Below, one piece after another: positions 11,160 through 23,174 of a stretch of DNA of 64,000 nucleotides. Every line of letters begins with the position of its first letter. Within the stretch, counting starts at the first letter, position 1. The stretch is from assembly GCA_029204225.1 (NCBI GenBank), contig CM055098.1, positions 25,112,973 through 25,176,972 on the forward strand, read 5' to 3'. The notes under the pieces were generated by a model. It made no database searches. It worked only from the letters and a program-made list of their open reading frames with translations, and was not told the DNA's origin. Made by a program: the position numbers and the translations under genes. The stretch is from Diphasiastrum complanatum (Eukaryota > Streptophyta > Lycopodiopsida > Lycopodiales > Lycopodiaceae).

Positions 11160-13609
11160 TCAAATACTTATCGTTAAACATTAAACATATGCATGGTTTT
11201 GAATGCTATATGCATTCTAAAACTCGAACCCATCTCTGATTCAGCTTAACTTGAACAATAACACTAAGCTAAGAAAATTTATTTTCGGTGCTACCTTCCG
11301 AACGCATATTGCTTAATAATAACGAGTTTGAAAAGATAAAAGCATGGTTATTTACATAAGTCACTGAAGCAAATATCACGACTCCGAGTTAACCAAAAGT
11401 ATAACTCCAAACTCAGCGCACAACTTAGCAGACAGCAACCTTGTGCATGTTCATAAAAAGCAGAAGGCAGCTGATAATACGTTGATAACAAGCAACTGAA
11501 CGATCTCCAGATAAATCAAAAATCTTATCACGTTTTTGTGAGAAATCCAAACTGGCAAGAAGAAATCATGTTGGCTGTATCCTAAGTAAAAAAAATGTTC
11601 AGACTGTTGCTTCCAAGCTCTCCAGCTAAGCTCATAATCACTATGAGCAGCCTGTTTTGATCAGCGATGTTTAGAAATTCAACCTGCCCCCAACATGACA
11701 ACCCAAAATAAACATCTTATACCAAAAACTTCACTACAGTGACATTGGTAGCACCTGCAAGAACGATGGTCATAAAATGAGTGTGACACTGCCTGCATGC
11801 AAGGCTTTTGAGAGATCCAAAACCATGATTAACAAGGAAGACTTTGAGAGATGAGAGGAATAATAAATAGAAAGGAGAGTACGTGGGTGCCACCTAGGCC
11901 TCTCCTTCAGTGACCAGTTCAGTGCCCCCTTTTTCATTATATCAACATCTTCTTTTCAAGTGGAAGAAAGGCCCGATTTGAGGGCTCAGACTTTCCAGGA
12001 GTGCCTGGAAACCTCATTTGAGTTATCCTCAAAAAAAACCTGCATTTTATTGAACTTCTCAATTTTTTGAAAACATTTACTCATAGAAACGTATATATGC
12101 TTGTATAAAAATCATCAAATACTTTATGATACCGATTTTTGAGAAATTTTGTCAATTTTATTGCTTTACTTTGCCGGTTTTCCCTAGAAGCACCTTCCAC
12201 CATGGTTTGTGGGTGCCTAAAGGCCCCACCAATCTAGGTGGAAGGCCATAAGGTATGGGCCTTCCCCTGTGGACTTTTTTTTACAAATTTTTTGGAGTTC
12301 TTTTGTTTTGCGGGTTTTTTTTTCAAGGTTTATATTGCATCTTTTGTTTGTGTTCCATGTTTGAAGATTTTTTTAACCATTTTCTTTTTTTCACTTTTTG
12401 TTTTGAAATTTTTCTTCTAGTCTTCCAATTATTCAAGAAATTAATTGTACATCTTTTTAAGTTTTTCTACAAAATGTGCATGTGGACAACTAATGATCCT
12501 CTCATGACTAAAAAAAATTCAATAGAACCTTGAGGAGAGTGAAGTGAGGGCCCGATGAGAATGAAGGAAAAGGTGGGTGGGGTAAGGCCCTTTAAAATTC
12601 TTTTTTTTTTTTTGGCCATGCATTGCTTTGCAAGGAGGACTTAGCAATCATGTGAAACATTGACATGACATGTGGATATGTTAAATAGATTGTTTAAGTT
12701 TTTTAGGTCTTTTTAGGTCTTGGCTTTTAACTTTTGTAAAATAATAAATAATGGTCAAAACTATTACTCCCTAACACCTATTTGCAATGACCCATCACGT
12801 GGATCACCAAAACAAGTGGATTGTTCATGTGGCTTGCGGGCGATGTGAGCGCTCTACATTTCCATGCAGTCGGTGTTACACAATCTGGTTTGTTTTCTGT
12901 TGTGCTCATCTCTTGGTGTTTTCTGTTGTGCGCTGTGTGCAACTCTTGGAGAAGTCATGATTTTGGAGACGTGTTTGGAGAAAGCACTTTGGACATTTCA
13001 AGGTATGTAATGTATCTTTCATTTCCACTTTGATCGTGTTGAAGCTTATGGTGTTGCTTGTGTGCACAAGTTGTAGGCTCGATATCTGTGACAAGCTTCG
13101 ATGCCTTTCAACGTAATTAGATTTAAAGTGCAGCTGACAAGGTCGCACTTTGTGTTACTGTATTGTGGGTCCTATTATCGGACACTACAAGCATACCAGC
13201 GGGGGTATATACACTCTCCAGATCCGACAATGAGACAATCACCACTTTGTGCGAAAGATTTGACTCTGTTGGTATCTGTGGCAACGAGATGGGATGATTG
13301 CCTTCCTCCTTTGGCATTCGATCCAAATAAGCCAATAGCCTCAGAGAATATCAAGGATCAACTGCCGGTGGCTTGACTGTATTTCCGCGCAGCAATGATG
13401 GGAGGCTCTTAGGAATCTTGCTTCACATCCTGGACAACTTCAAAATGGATTGCTGGAGCCCATCGTTGTTTTTTGTCGCACAATTTGGATTTTAACACTG
13501 CCCGACTCGTTTTTATGGAGAAGGTGCAGAATCATTTAATAAAGATTCATCGCAAAGCAAATAAAAGCCCACAGTAACTACATCTCGTAGGTGTTGTGGG
13601 ACCACCACC
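11160..13609. other. Upstream flank of the carrier gene, no recognised gene
   Basis: AT-rich sequence with T-runs (for example 12600-12614) and several short open frames. The frame at 13101-13376 (plus, 91 codons) contains KDLTLLVSVATRWDDCLPPLAFDPNKP but matches nothing I know. The carrier promoter should lie in the lower part of this stretch; no clear TATA element was identified. Confidence 0.5.
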
Positions 13610-14100
13610 AATTTTGGTGGGGGATACTGTTGGAGGGTTTGCGGATCCCAAGACAACCCTAACCCTAGTTAATAAGTGAGAGAGATTTGGCACCTTGCGT
13701 GTGTAAGTCCAACCCCATGATCACATAGAGATTTGATTAATTAGAAAGTCAATAAAAGGACTTTAGGCCTTTTTACGGGACTTTTAATGTCACAGGGACT
13801 AAATGTCAAGTTAGTGAATAAAGTTGGGTTTCCCTCCAATTTGGATGGTTCCCACTCTTTTTTAAATTTGGTAGAAATAGACCAATAGGATTCAGAGGCC
13901 AGGGTCCTCTTCTCTACTATAAGAAGGGACCAACTTGAGTTCCTACACATGCTCATTTCTTCATTTCAATAAAGCAGATTGGTTCTCTTGTGAAATGGAT
14001 TTATGAATGTCCTTGCTCTCTATCACTTTTCCTCCATCTCTCATGCTTTATTTGTGTTTTGCTAATTGTTGGATTTGATTGTTATTGGGATTGCATGTTA
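13610..14100 (+). repeat. Putative LTR of a retrotransposon
   Basis: A purine-rich tract (TTTTGGTGGGGGATAC, about 13611-13627) is followed by TGTTGGAGGG, the usual arrangement of a polypurine tract and an LTR start. Downstream are a TATA-like ACTATAAGAAG at about 13917 and an AATAAAG at about 13968, which fit an LTR promoter and poly(A) signal. The 3' boundary was not fixed and no partner LTR was found in the window, so it could be a solo LTR or a truncated element. Confidence 0.4.
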
Positions 14101-14340
14101 TTATACTTTCTATGAGGAGAAAAGGGGGAGAGAGAAAGAGTAAGCTATCTTGCTGTGGATGTAGTGTTAGTGGATGTAGTGTTAATGCTTAGGGTTAATG
14201 GATGTTAGAGTTAGATTTAAATCTTCCATTCATGCTAAAATCTGAACTATACTATTGCTCTCATGGGAACGAATCTATGCGTGACAACTAACTTCATCTC
14301 TTTGATGCTAGATTGATTAGATCTTAGGTTGAGGTTAGGC

Positions 14341-14535
14341 AAGGAAAGAAACCCACTACAAAGCGGCTACATATGCAAATAGTAGATGTAGAGATGAATG
14401 TTTCACAACAGGAGAAAAGGTCTCAGCATAGTCGATACCATATTTCTGAGAAAATCCTTTCGCTACAAGTTTGGCTTTATATTCTTTGTTCTTTTGTTGG
14501 CTTCCTCTGCTTGTTGAAAATTATTTGAACCATGG
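14341..14535 (-). pseudogene. Ty1/copia reverse-transcriptase relic
   Basis: The minus strand reads [20 protein letters not shown] followed by [23 protein letters not shown] and a stop. This is the N-terminal reverse-transcriptase signature of copia elements (the YKARLVAKGF and YAETFSPV blocks). Only about 60 codons remain; upstream of it the frame breaks at a stop. It is a dead fragment with no visible LTR of its own orientation. Confidence 0.8.
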
Positions 14536-14939
14536 GTGAAGGTTGCTCAAAATACTCATTTCTTATGTTACAAAAACCCCCCTTATTATTCTTAATCAAA
14601 ATGATATAGGACGTTAAAAATTTTGAAACAACATTTTCTGTTGCATCGTAAATCGATCTTCTAGATTGGTGAAAATGTTTATTAGCACATTACTGTTCGA
14701 TTTCATTTCTTCAATTACTTTGTAATATGTAACTACTCTGTAGTTTTACTCATATTGTCGAGACAATCTATAGAAATACATTGGTTGTGGAGTCTTATCC
14801 ATTACATATTTCGGTTCCAATCCCTATCTCCACAGCACCCAATCCCTTTCAAAAACTCAAAAAATTCAAAATTTGTTTATGGCAAAAAACATATAAGATT
14901 AATAACTTTTTGTTCAGATTGAAGTAAACTTTGTAGAGC

Positions 14940-15650
14940 CTTCTGAAGTTCCATCTCACTGAGACAAGGACACAAAAATCTCTGCGAGAGTTAGTTTTCA
15001 ACAGACTTTAAAAGAACATAGAAAAACCCATAAAAATTCAAAAATCTGTTGTAAAAATTGATTTTTTTTTCAAAACTCAAAACTAACCTTTGCATAGCCC
15101 TCTAAAGTTCCATCTCATTGAGACCAGGACACAGAGAAGTCTACAAAGGTTAGATCCAAAAAAAGTGCCTCTTCGAGGGTTCCTAGTGAAAAAAGGTGGG
15201 AAAACAGTTCTGAATCCTCAGAAGAGCCTGCGAGAGTTAGTTTGAATTATTGATTGTTTTGTGAGGCAAAAAGTGATCATGAACCCTCGTAGACAACAAT
15301 AACTCTCGCACCACTGAGAAGTAACCTTCGAAGACCATCCCACTGTCTTTAGAATGTCATTTTCTATCAGTGATGAAGACTGCGAGAGTTAGTTTGAGAT
15401 ATTGAATGTTTTGTAAGCAAAAAAGTGGTTTGGAACTCTCGCAGACATCAATAACTCTTGCACCACTGGGAAAGAACCTTCGTAGGATTGATATTAGTTA
15501 GAGCTAACCCCTTCCAGCTACTGTTAAAAGGACGAGATTTAATTCCCAGTAGATTGTAATAAATTTGGTTTTTTGACTGAAAAACAGTATAAAGAACCCT
15601 CGCAAGACCAACCCTCGCACTGAGTAACCTTTGTAGATAGGATCAATAGA
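14940..15650. repeat. Diverged tandem repeat patch (CTGCGAGAGTTAGTTT units)
   Basis: CTGCGAGAGTTAGTTT occurs at about 14982, 15228 and 15380. Copies from 15228 and 15380 (period about 152) share a longer block that ends in AACTC(T)CGCACCACTG and AACCTTCG. A further pair, AGTTCCATCTCA(C/T)TGAGAC, lies at about 14948 and 15106. Related CCTCGCA words continue to about 15620. The copies are strongly diverged. I see no coding capacity. Confidence 0.7.
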
Positions 15651-16142
15651 AAGATCTGCCTCAAATTTGTCTATTGTGAAAATCTCAAGCCAATCAGAGC
15701 TAGGATCAGAGAGATATCTGGAAAAAAAACCACCAAAAATAGCACTGTTAGCCAACTGAACTGACCAGATCTTGTCAAATCTAGGTTGCAGTCACAACTA
15801 AATGGGACTTCTCAACTTGAGATATGTTTTTTATTGAAGAGGCCTCCCTAAGTTGTGTAAGTTAGATGATAGTTTCCATAATTTATGCAAGTCAAGAGGT
15901 GGAACCCAAAATGTTATAGGATTAGGTTCACCACTTGTAAGGTACATAGGAGGACCTTTTCCACAAGTTTCCAAGCATTGGATAATGTAATGAAATGCTG
16001 TTGAACTGAATATTAAAAATCCCTCCATTTTCATTTCCATCTATGCTCCATTTTCATGCATTAAGTTTGGGTACTTGTATATGAATCTGTTTTGTTGATT
16101 CTTCTTTTTCAAGTTTGGATTTGTGATTAGAATAAGGTAGAT

Positions 16143-16748
16143 GTGCAGGGCTTGGTAGCAGATCATAATCAATCTATTCTGATGTTGCTTTGTGCTTGCA
16201 CGTTTTGTAGTGCTGATAGCGTGGTTGAGCATGATGACTCTGATGTGTACCCAATAGAGTTTTTGAACAGCTTGCAACCGAGTGGATGCCCTCCACATAA
16301 GTTGGTGTTGAAGGTTGGAATGATAGTGATGTTGTTGCAATCGATAGCGTCGGCCAAGGGATTGTGCAATGGTACGAGACTTATCGTTCGTAGAAAGGCG
16401 GAGATAGTGACTGGGAAGAATATAGGGAGTAGAGTTATTATTCCACAGATCCCTTTAGTGCCGAGCAATTCGGATTTGCCATTTGAATTGCAAAGAGTAC
16501 AATTTCCTATAAGAGCTGCTTTCGCCGTGACAATAAACAAGGCACAAGGGCAGACTATGGACACTATTGGATTGTATTTGCCACGTGCCGTATTTAGTCA
16601 TGGTCAGCTGTATGTGGCACTATCGAGAGTGCGAAATGTAGCAAGTGTACGAGTGTTGATTGGTGACAGTGATGACCAATTTACCGATGTGGCAAGAGTG
16701 GCCAAGTGCACTCAAAACATTGTATATTCGGAAGTGCTTTGGGATTAG
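16143..16748 (+). pseudogene. Helitron PIF1-like helicase, C-terminal fragment
   Basis: About 200 codons match the C-terminal end of the RepHel protein of Helitron rolling-circle transposons. Visible blocks are YPIEFLNSLQPSGCPPHKL, then LKVGMIVMLLQ, GLCNGTRLIVRR, VTGKNIGSRVIIP, and the SF1B helicase motifs V and VI: FAVTINKAQGQTMDTIGLYL and FSHGQLYVALSRV, which includes the arginine of motif VI. The Rep nuclease domain (HUH motif) and helicase motifs I-IV are absent from the window, so this is a truncated copy or a final exon. An AG acceptor-like site at about 16147 (ATGTGCAG) precedes the first conserved residues. A weak Helitron 3' end should lie downstream, but I could not fix a hairpin with CTRR. 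Confidence 0.85.
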
Positions 16749-16785
16749 TGTCAGAGATTATGTTTGGACTTTTAGAGTGTGCCTT

Positions 16786-16920
16786 CATGTGTGTATGTAT
16801 GTATATGTATGCATGTATGTATATGTATGAATGTACAAATGTGCTTTTCTGTGTATATGTATGTGCCTGTATATTTGTGTATATCTGTATGTATGCGATC
16901 TGTATACATGTATGCTTTTT
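16786..16920 (+). repeat. TGTATG-rich simple repeat
   Basis: Degenerate repeats of GTATGTAT and GTATATGTATG run for about 130 bases directly after the Helitron helicase fragment. Open frames on both strands here are artefacts of the repeat. Confidence 0.85.
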
Positions 16921-16924
16921 AAGC

Positions 16925-17918
16925 AACTTGAAATGGGCACAATATGTTGTATAAAATACATTGTTTTTATTTTAAAAGCAAAGTCGCACTTAGCTACCAA
17001 CATTTCTCGAGTCTTGATGTCACTTGATTCTAAAGTTTTTAATTTCTAGGGTTTTCTTTAATCAACATTTTTGTAGGTTTCTCCCTCTCACAAAATCACA
17101 CAAACTTTTATCTAAGAATTGTTGGGTAGATTCACGATTGCAAGAGCTCTATCAAGAAAAGGATATTTAGTGCAAATTAGAAAAAAGAAACCACACAACC
17201 TAGTCATATAGAAAATCATAGGAGAAGCTTAATGCATATAAAATCACAAAGCAAGATGCATTATTAGAATCCAATGATATTTGAGATGGAGATTCTCAAA
17301 CACTCCAACCATATAGTAGCACATAGAAGACCAATCATCCACTAGCTAGACACATGGAATCTTGACCTAATCAATCTAGGATAAATGATCATAAAATTAA
17401 TTGTCTATATAGTGGAGTAAGTCTCCACCGAACTACTTGCTTTGAGCAAGGAGCCTAAGAAATACATGATGTTTTACACTAAGTATTCATCATATTCTCG
17501 ATAGTCTTTTATGAAGTATGTGTTTGATGCTAAAAATGTTATATCTTGAGGTTTTTTGTGCTTGAGAGAACCTAAAGTACTCACTTAAAGATTTTTCAAG
17601 CTGTCTTACATTGAATTTGTTTAAAAAACATTAGCACCCCAAAGAGCCAATAGATAGGGATATATTTTTTAAAAGAAAGACAAAGTGATATCTAAACAAT
17701 CATAATAGCACAAAACCCTCTAATTCTGATGAATGCAAAGTACTACAAATTAACATGATAAAAAATTATGTCAACAAGCAAGGGTGAGTTGACAACACAC
17801 GTGCAATTCACATACATAGAGGCTTACAAGTAATGAATTTGTACAAGTTCATATATTAAGTTTGAATTTAGTAACAATGCATCAAAACTATGGATACTTT
17901 AAAAATCAACACCATCTT

Positions 17919-17958
<40 letters not shown>

Positions 17959-18780
17959 TTCAAGTGTACAAACTGTGATGTGGCACAAGTGCGACACTTG
18001 AGTTTTGATGGATCCATGTCTTTGAGTACACCAAGACAATGCAAGCTTGCAAGCTAATGAAGTTATGAATCTTAGATAGTTGTACTTAACTTGGTGAATG
18101 GAAAATTAAATGGTACCTACTTAGTAAAACAACATTGAACCTAAGCACAACAAATAAAGCCAACTCATTGTGGTTGGTCGCATGTTATAGCCTAGATTTT
18201 GCTAAATACAACTTATTAAGTTTGTATTTTTGTAATCAACATTTAGGACAAGTGCAATGAATGTTTGAGAAGAAAACTCATGTAACAAGGCAAGGATAAT
18301 TGATTGTAGTCCTTGTGGAATACTACATTAGAGTTTATATAATAATATGGGCAAGCTTTTTGCAACATCATATCTTGATTTGAACAAGAGATGGGATGAA
18401 AAAGGGCATCCCCATCAATTACACTATTGTTCGGAACTCTATCGGGAGAGTGAAAAAATATTTCATTCACAACGTTAGTATCCTCGGGATATGTTGAAAA
18501 CATTTTGTTTGAAATCCTATAAACCTCGAGCCACACCTTTCAATCTACACGACTATTATGGATGGCTCAAAGGAAGATAGTCAATAATTGAACAATTGTC
18601 AAGCCTAACATAGTTTGTGCAATTGAATGGCCAATGTGTTATTCGAGAAAAGTTCATTGTTTATCACTAAAAAGTATTCTTGGACATCTTAAGGGTCATG
18701 GAACCATGGTATCCAATATGGTAATGCCATAGAGTTTAGAATCAAGGGTATGTATATGAAAATCAAGCATAAGTGTGGAT
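16925..18780. other. No recognised gene
   Basis: AT-rich sequence with an (AC)n run at about 17920-17957. A minus-strand frame at 18536-18243 (97 codons) has no recognised motif. Parts may belong to the copia element whose RNase H end follows, but too little similarity remains to say so. Confidence 0.5.
17920..17957. repeat. (AC)n microsatellite
   Basis: About 19 uninterrupted AC dinucleotides between AAATCAACACCATCTTAA and TTTCAAG. Confidence 0.95.
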
Positions 18781-19190
18781 GACTGAAGGCTCACAACATA
18801 CTACACATTTTATCTTGGTACAAGTGCAGTTTGTTGGTCAAAGTAAGAAGCAACCACTTATACCATTTCCACATAAGCAAAGTATAGAACAACCAGAAGT
18901 GCAACATGTGAAGCATCATCATTATGCAAACTTATCGAAGAGCTTGACATGATGCATGATAAATATATAGGCCATGAAAATTTATTTAAAAAACCAAAGA
19001 AGCTGAAGTCCACTATCATTTTATGGATAAGCGACAAAATTTTGAAACTGACCAGATGTATGGTGCTTGAGAGCAAGTTACTATCTTTTGCAAAAACCTC
19101 GTCACACATAAGATTGAAAAGTTGAAAGTCACTTGGTATAAGACAAAACAATGGCACTTCAAGGGGGGAAGAGGAGTATGCTAAGATAAG
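18780..19190 (+). pseudogene. Ty1/copia RNase H and 3' end relic
   Basis: Read with frame changes, the plus strand gives SAVCWSK (the copia CWSSKKQ block), ATCEASSLCKLIEEL, then TKEAEVHYHFMDKRQN, matching the copia block with HxEVxYHFIRD. It ends with QVTIFCKNLVTHKIEKLK, a decayed form of the IFTKAL...FEKL ending. It is followed at about 19160 by CTTCAAGGGGGGAAGAGG, a polypurine-tract-like sequence, so a 3' LTR would begin near 19185. Several stops and frameshifts make it a dead relic. It lies in the opposite orientation to the copia fragment at 14341-14535, so the two are not one simple element. Confidence 0.75.
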
Positions 19191-21469
19191 ATTATTCTCT
19201 CAAGTGGAATTTGCTGTACACATGAAAGTTTCAATCGATTACGTCGAGATAGCAAAATGCTTGTATAGGGGAGGAGAGGGTCTGAATAGTTTGATTTCTC
19301 TCCATTCTACTGCATGAACCATCTTGATGTGATCTTATTGATATTGTATTGAGCTCCAACTGGAATGAACATCTTTCTGATCAACACTTTCTGATCTCCA
19401 TTACTTTACATCAAGTATCTTTCACAAGTGATCACAATTCTATTGAAAGTTATGTGAAGCTATGTATTTGTGTTGGACAAATCGCTAAATTTGTAAGAGT
19501 GCACCAATAGTTCTAGTAATAACGATTTAACATCATTGCTAGTTATTAGTGCCTCTCTGCTTACAGCTACTGGCTGATTGCCAGTTCGTGATACCTGTAT
19601 AGTGCACCATGTTTGCCAGCCAAGTACTTAATTGCTACATCCAATATTGAAATTAATCATTTCTTTTCACTAAAGTTTCCCTATTGTCTCTATAATCACA
19701 ATAATATTCCATTTTCAAGCCTAAGTTTGTGTAAAATTTCTCTAGCTATCATAATACATGTGTTTGCATCTCTATGCTATTAATTTTGAGAAACCAGAAT
19801 TTGTCGTTGATCTCCTTTGTGAATTTGGTATGATCCCTAAAGTCTACTTGTTATCAACTGCGATGAAGCTTCCAACTAGCACAAACATTTGCCAATAACA
19901 AAGGCATGGGGCAGTTTTATTATGAGGAGCAAAAAATGGGCAATTCTGGAATTTGTATGCAAGCCAAGTGAGGAGTTGAGAGACTCAAAGTCCTCTCCTC
20001 TGAGATCAAAGTGCTCTAGAGACCTCTATGTGATTCCAGCAAGAGAAGCTACAGGTCAAACTGATGTCAATAACCTTCTGCTTATACAACTGAGCTGATG
20101 ACAAAATTGAGAAGAGTCTATACATAAACTGTTGCTAGTAAGTGGCTTATATGTAGTTCTAGCATCAGCATCATAAAAATACCCAACGGATTTAAATATA
20201 GAAATACTTGTTCAACATGCATTGTGGGAAAAAAAACATTTTGCTGTTAACAGATACACAAAGAGGCTATGAGAAAAGCTTGCTGATTAACCATTGAAAT
20301 ATTCTTTTACATCTCCTGCTTCTGCAGGATATTATTACTTTTCCCCCTCAAATTGCAGAGGGGAGTCAAATAAGGGCATACTTACAACCTATTATACAAC
20401 AAATATACATGATCGATCATGTGACAGCAATAGATACTTTCACTTCCAGATCAAACATGAATGACGAAACTACACAATTCACCTTTCAGATTGTCCATAA
20501 AAACTTTTGAGTCCCCAACAGAGTATGTTACCTATGTATGTTTCCCTGATGCTCTAACACCAATTTATTTCCTTGCTTTTACAAAGCAAATCCTGTAACA
20601 GTGAACAGCAGTTACCTGATCAGCAGTGACTCAATGAGAATGACATGCACACTCAGAACTGAAGCAGCTGTTCAAATGTCTACTGATTGTCTATTTTCTA
20701 ACAATTTGAATTCATCACAAAATTTTGGAGTCAAGAAATGAGCTGCATGTACCAATAGCAACCTAGATAACTTAATACAGTCTCCACACTAGCCAAGGAG
20801 GCACTTGCATTCTTCTACTATAGACTCCCACATGGAAATTTTATTACCCTTTTATGGGTGAGATTGACATGGTTAAAATGCATCCAACAACTCCTGAAGT
20901 TGGATTGCCTCACAAACTAATCCAAATAACTGGATATCTAAATCAAGAAAAGTTATCGCACCTAAACCAAAATTGACTTAACCTTTTGCTAGTATGAACA
21001 CGTGTGTCGACTGATGGGCCAGATAGTGGTTGCATCTAGGGTGTAGCTAAGCTAAGGCCAGAACCTTCCACAAGTGCTTGTTATTCTCATTTTTCTGAGT
21101 AAAGCATGCAACCTTGCTCAAGAGAGAAGCTAAAACCATCTTCAGGCTGTTGGAAGATTTTTTGACCCTATGACTCTCAGCAAGTCTCCTTGGCAATACG
21201 CAAATGATACACTTAATTTCCATGTATGTGCAAGAGGAGAGGAGGAAGAGAAAGGTTCCTCAAGAGGTCCATCACGGGATTATCAACTATGGATAAACCA
21301 TTCTGTGTGTTCATAACCCGTTGTGACCATTTCAAGAGCTTGTATGGACCGAGATATGATATAAAGCTTGACTTTATGTTTCTGAGCCATTAAACGATAT
21401 ATAAAATTTCAGCTAAGAAATGAATAACAAATAAAAAATTCCACAATGAGATTCCACTTACTTCTGATA

Positions 21470-21746
21470 ATGAGAGATGGTGTAGAATATATCCTTTACA
21501 AGTCGAGAATCTGTGTGCAAGAACACAACCATGTCAGTCCTAAAAGCACAGAGTTTGAATAAGAAACTGATCATATTTTTGTGTCCTCTATGGAAGGGTC
21601 ATCTAGCCCTTAAGATGCAAAAAACCCATTTATAGGAACTCACAGCCTGCTTTATGTTGCCAGGTGAATCTCTTGGCAGCTGCTTCAGTACCTCTGGAGT
21701 GTCAGTGATTGAAATAAGAAAACACCTAAGAACAGCTTGCATGCTA
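21470..21746 (-). other. Possible unassigned exon-like segments
   Basis: On the minus strand 21746 to about 21645 encodes SSMQAVLRCFLISITDTPEV followed by LKQLPRDSPGNIKQA. It lies between a CTGCATCAG acceptor and a strong donor GTGAGT. Next, about 21523-21470 encodes SRLVKDIFYTISHYQ between a GCACACAG acceptor and a GTAAGT donor. Composition and splice signals look exon-like, but the two phases do not join without a stop, so they may be pseudo-exons or belong to a decayed gene. I recognise no family. Confidence 0.25.
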
Positions 21747-22546
21747 CTTACTGATGCAGAAGCAAAAAAACAAATCGTCTTTGAAATCGAAGGGAAAAGC
21801 ATAGGAAGGAAAAATTTACAAGGAAAATGACTTTATAAAGACAGCAAAGTCACACAATGAAATGATGAATGACATGTTTGAATCCTATTTTACAACCAAA
21901 AATGGGGGTGAACCTAAATAAAGTTGCCAGAAAAAGTTTTTAGCAGCTGCCTAAATAACTCCTGTCAATGCACAACATACCAGGAGACAGAAGAGACACT
22001 TTATTGAGTCAACTATTTGTACATGATAAAGGTAACAGGCTTGTGTTTAAAAAGATGTAGTTGCCAGCCTCCGTCCTTTTACATTTGATTTTTAAGATTA
22101 AAAAAACAAATGAAGGAGAAAACGCACCATACAATTAACGTTTGACAAGGTTTGTACAAATGTCCTTCCCTGTGGCCTTTACATTGCCTATGACTCACAT
22201 GCACGTGCTGCATAAATAGGCTATTTTAACCCATGCATTTGCAGGTCGTATTTGAGCATTTTTCAATTTAGGTTTTTCTTCTAAGAAAGATCTCCTAGCA
22301 ACAGTTTAACTTTGGCAATCCCACCTGAATCATATTGCTCCTGTAAATGGTTTTCATGGGTAGTCAGTCTTTCCAGGAGCAGATTTGTGTGATTGTAATA
22401 TTAAAGCATTTCTTAGTGATTTAGTTCAAATCCTCCCTCATAATATAATTTTCATCAAGATAATAGGAGTCCGACCGCATTTCACAAGTTTCCCCTATAT
22501 TCACGTTTTTGATATCTGGGATGAGGTAAAATCACTATGCCCAAAC

Positions 22547-22940
22547 AGAGAACTTTTAGTCATGAATGACAAATTTTTGCATAAGCAATTAAACACCAAC
22601 ACCCAAGTTAGAAATCAATATAAAATAATATTTAGTAGGGCAAAGGAGAAGTCGTCTTGAGGCATGTGTGAACTGCCGAATGCCTTCAACTCAATCTTTC
22701 TAAAGCATCTATATACAACAGAGAAAACAGCTTGTACCTTAGAGAACTTTTAGTCATTAATGACAAATTATTGCATATTAAGCGGTTAAACACCAATGCC
22801 CAAGTTAAAAAGTGACTATAAAATAGAATTTAGTAGGGCAAGGAGGAGTCTTCGTGTGGCATGTGTGGACTGTAAAATGCCTTTAAATCAATCTTTCCAA
22901 AGCATTATCTATATACAATGGAGAAAACAACTTGTACCTT
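22547..22940. repeat. Tandem duplication, about 195-bp unit
   Basis: Copy 1 (22547-22740) and copy 2 (22741-22940) both begin AGAGAACTTTTAGTCAT and end CTTGTACCTT. They share AAACACCAA(C/T)(A/G)CCCAAGTTA and ATTTAGTAGGGCAA, with scattered substitutions and small indels. It lies about 235 bases beyond the Furry stop codon, so it could be inside that gene's 3' UTR. Confidence 0.85.
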
Positions 22941-23174
22941 ATACTCAAGCAGGGACATGAGGAAAGAGTATGCTGCACTGCCATACGAAAATTGTTGAAT
23001 TCTAGTGGTCTGTGAACTGCCAGTTGGAAGAGTCCAGGTCAACTACCTCTTGCCTCAACCAATGTTTGCCCTAAAATTTGGCATGTTCAATTTTGCTGTG
23101 AAGTACTCGTCCCTGCAAGATGACACCCTCTACAATGTGGCATATGCCAAGCTTTGTCCAAAAAAAATTCACTT

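Larger units (their letters stand above)
19200..23174. other. Region downstream of the Furry gene; no confident gene
   Basis: Contains the Furry 3' UTR (low-coordinate side of 23175), whose end was not determined, and a tandem duplication at 22547-22940. Two possible minus-strand exon-like segments occur at 21645-21746 and 21470-21523 (separate entry). Nothing else recognised. Confidence 0.5.

Noticed and set aside
13656-13676. CCCTAACCCTAG resembling a telomere repeat
   Set aside because: Only two partial units and not the plant TTTAGGG form; it lies within the putative LTR.
16681-17049. Open frames of 72-82 codons on both strands
   Set aside because: They translate the GTATGTAT simple repeat (Tyr, Met, Cys, His, Thr runs).
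18243-18536. 97-codon minus-strand frame
   Set aside because: No motif and no splice context; it lies just upstream of a copia relic on the other strand and may be antisense noise.
18858-19157. Minus-strand open frame of 99 codons
   Set aside because: It is the antisense shadow of the copia RNase H relic, whose conserved blocks read on the plus strand.
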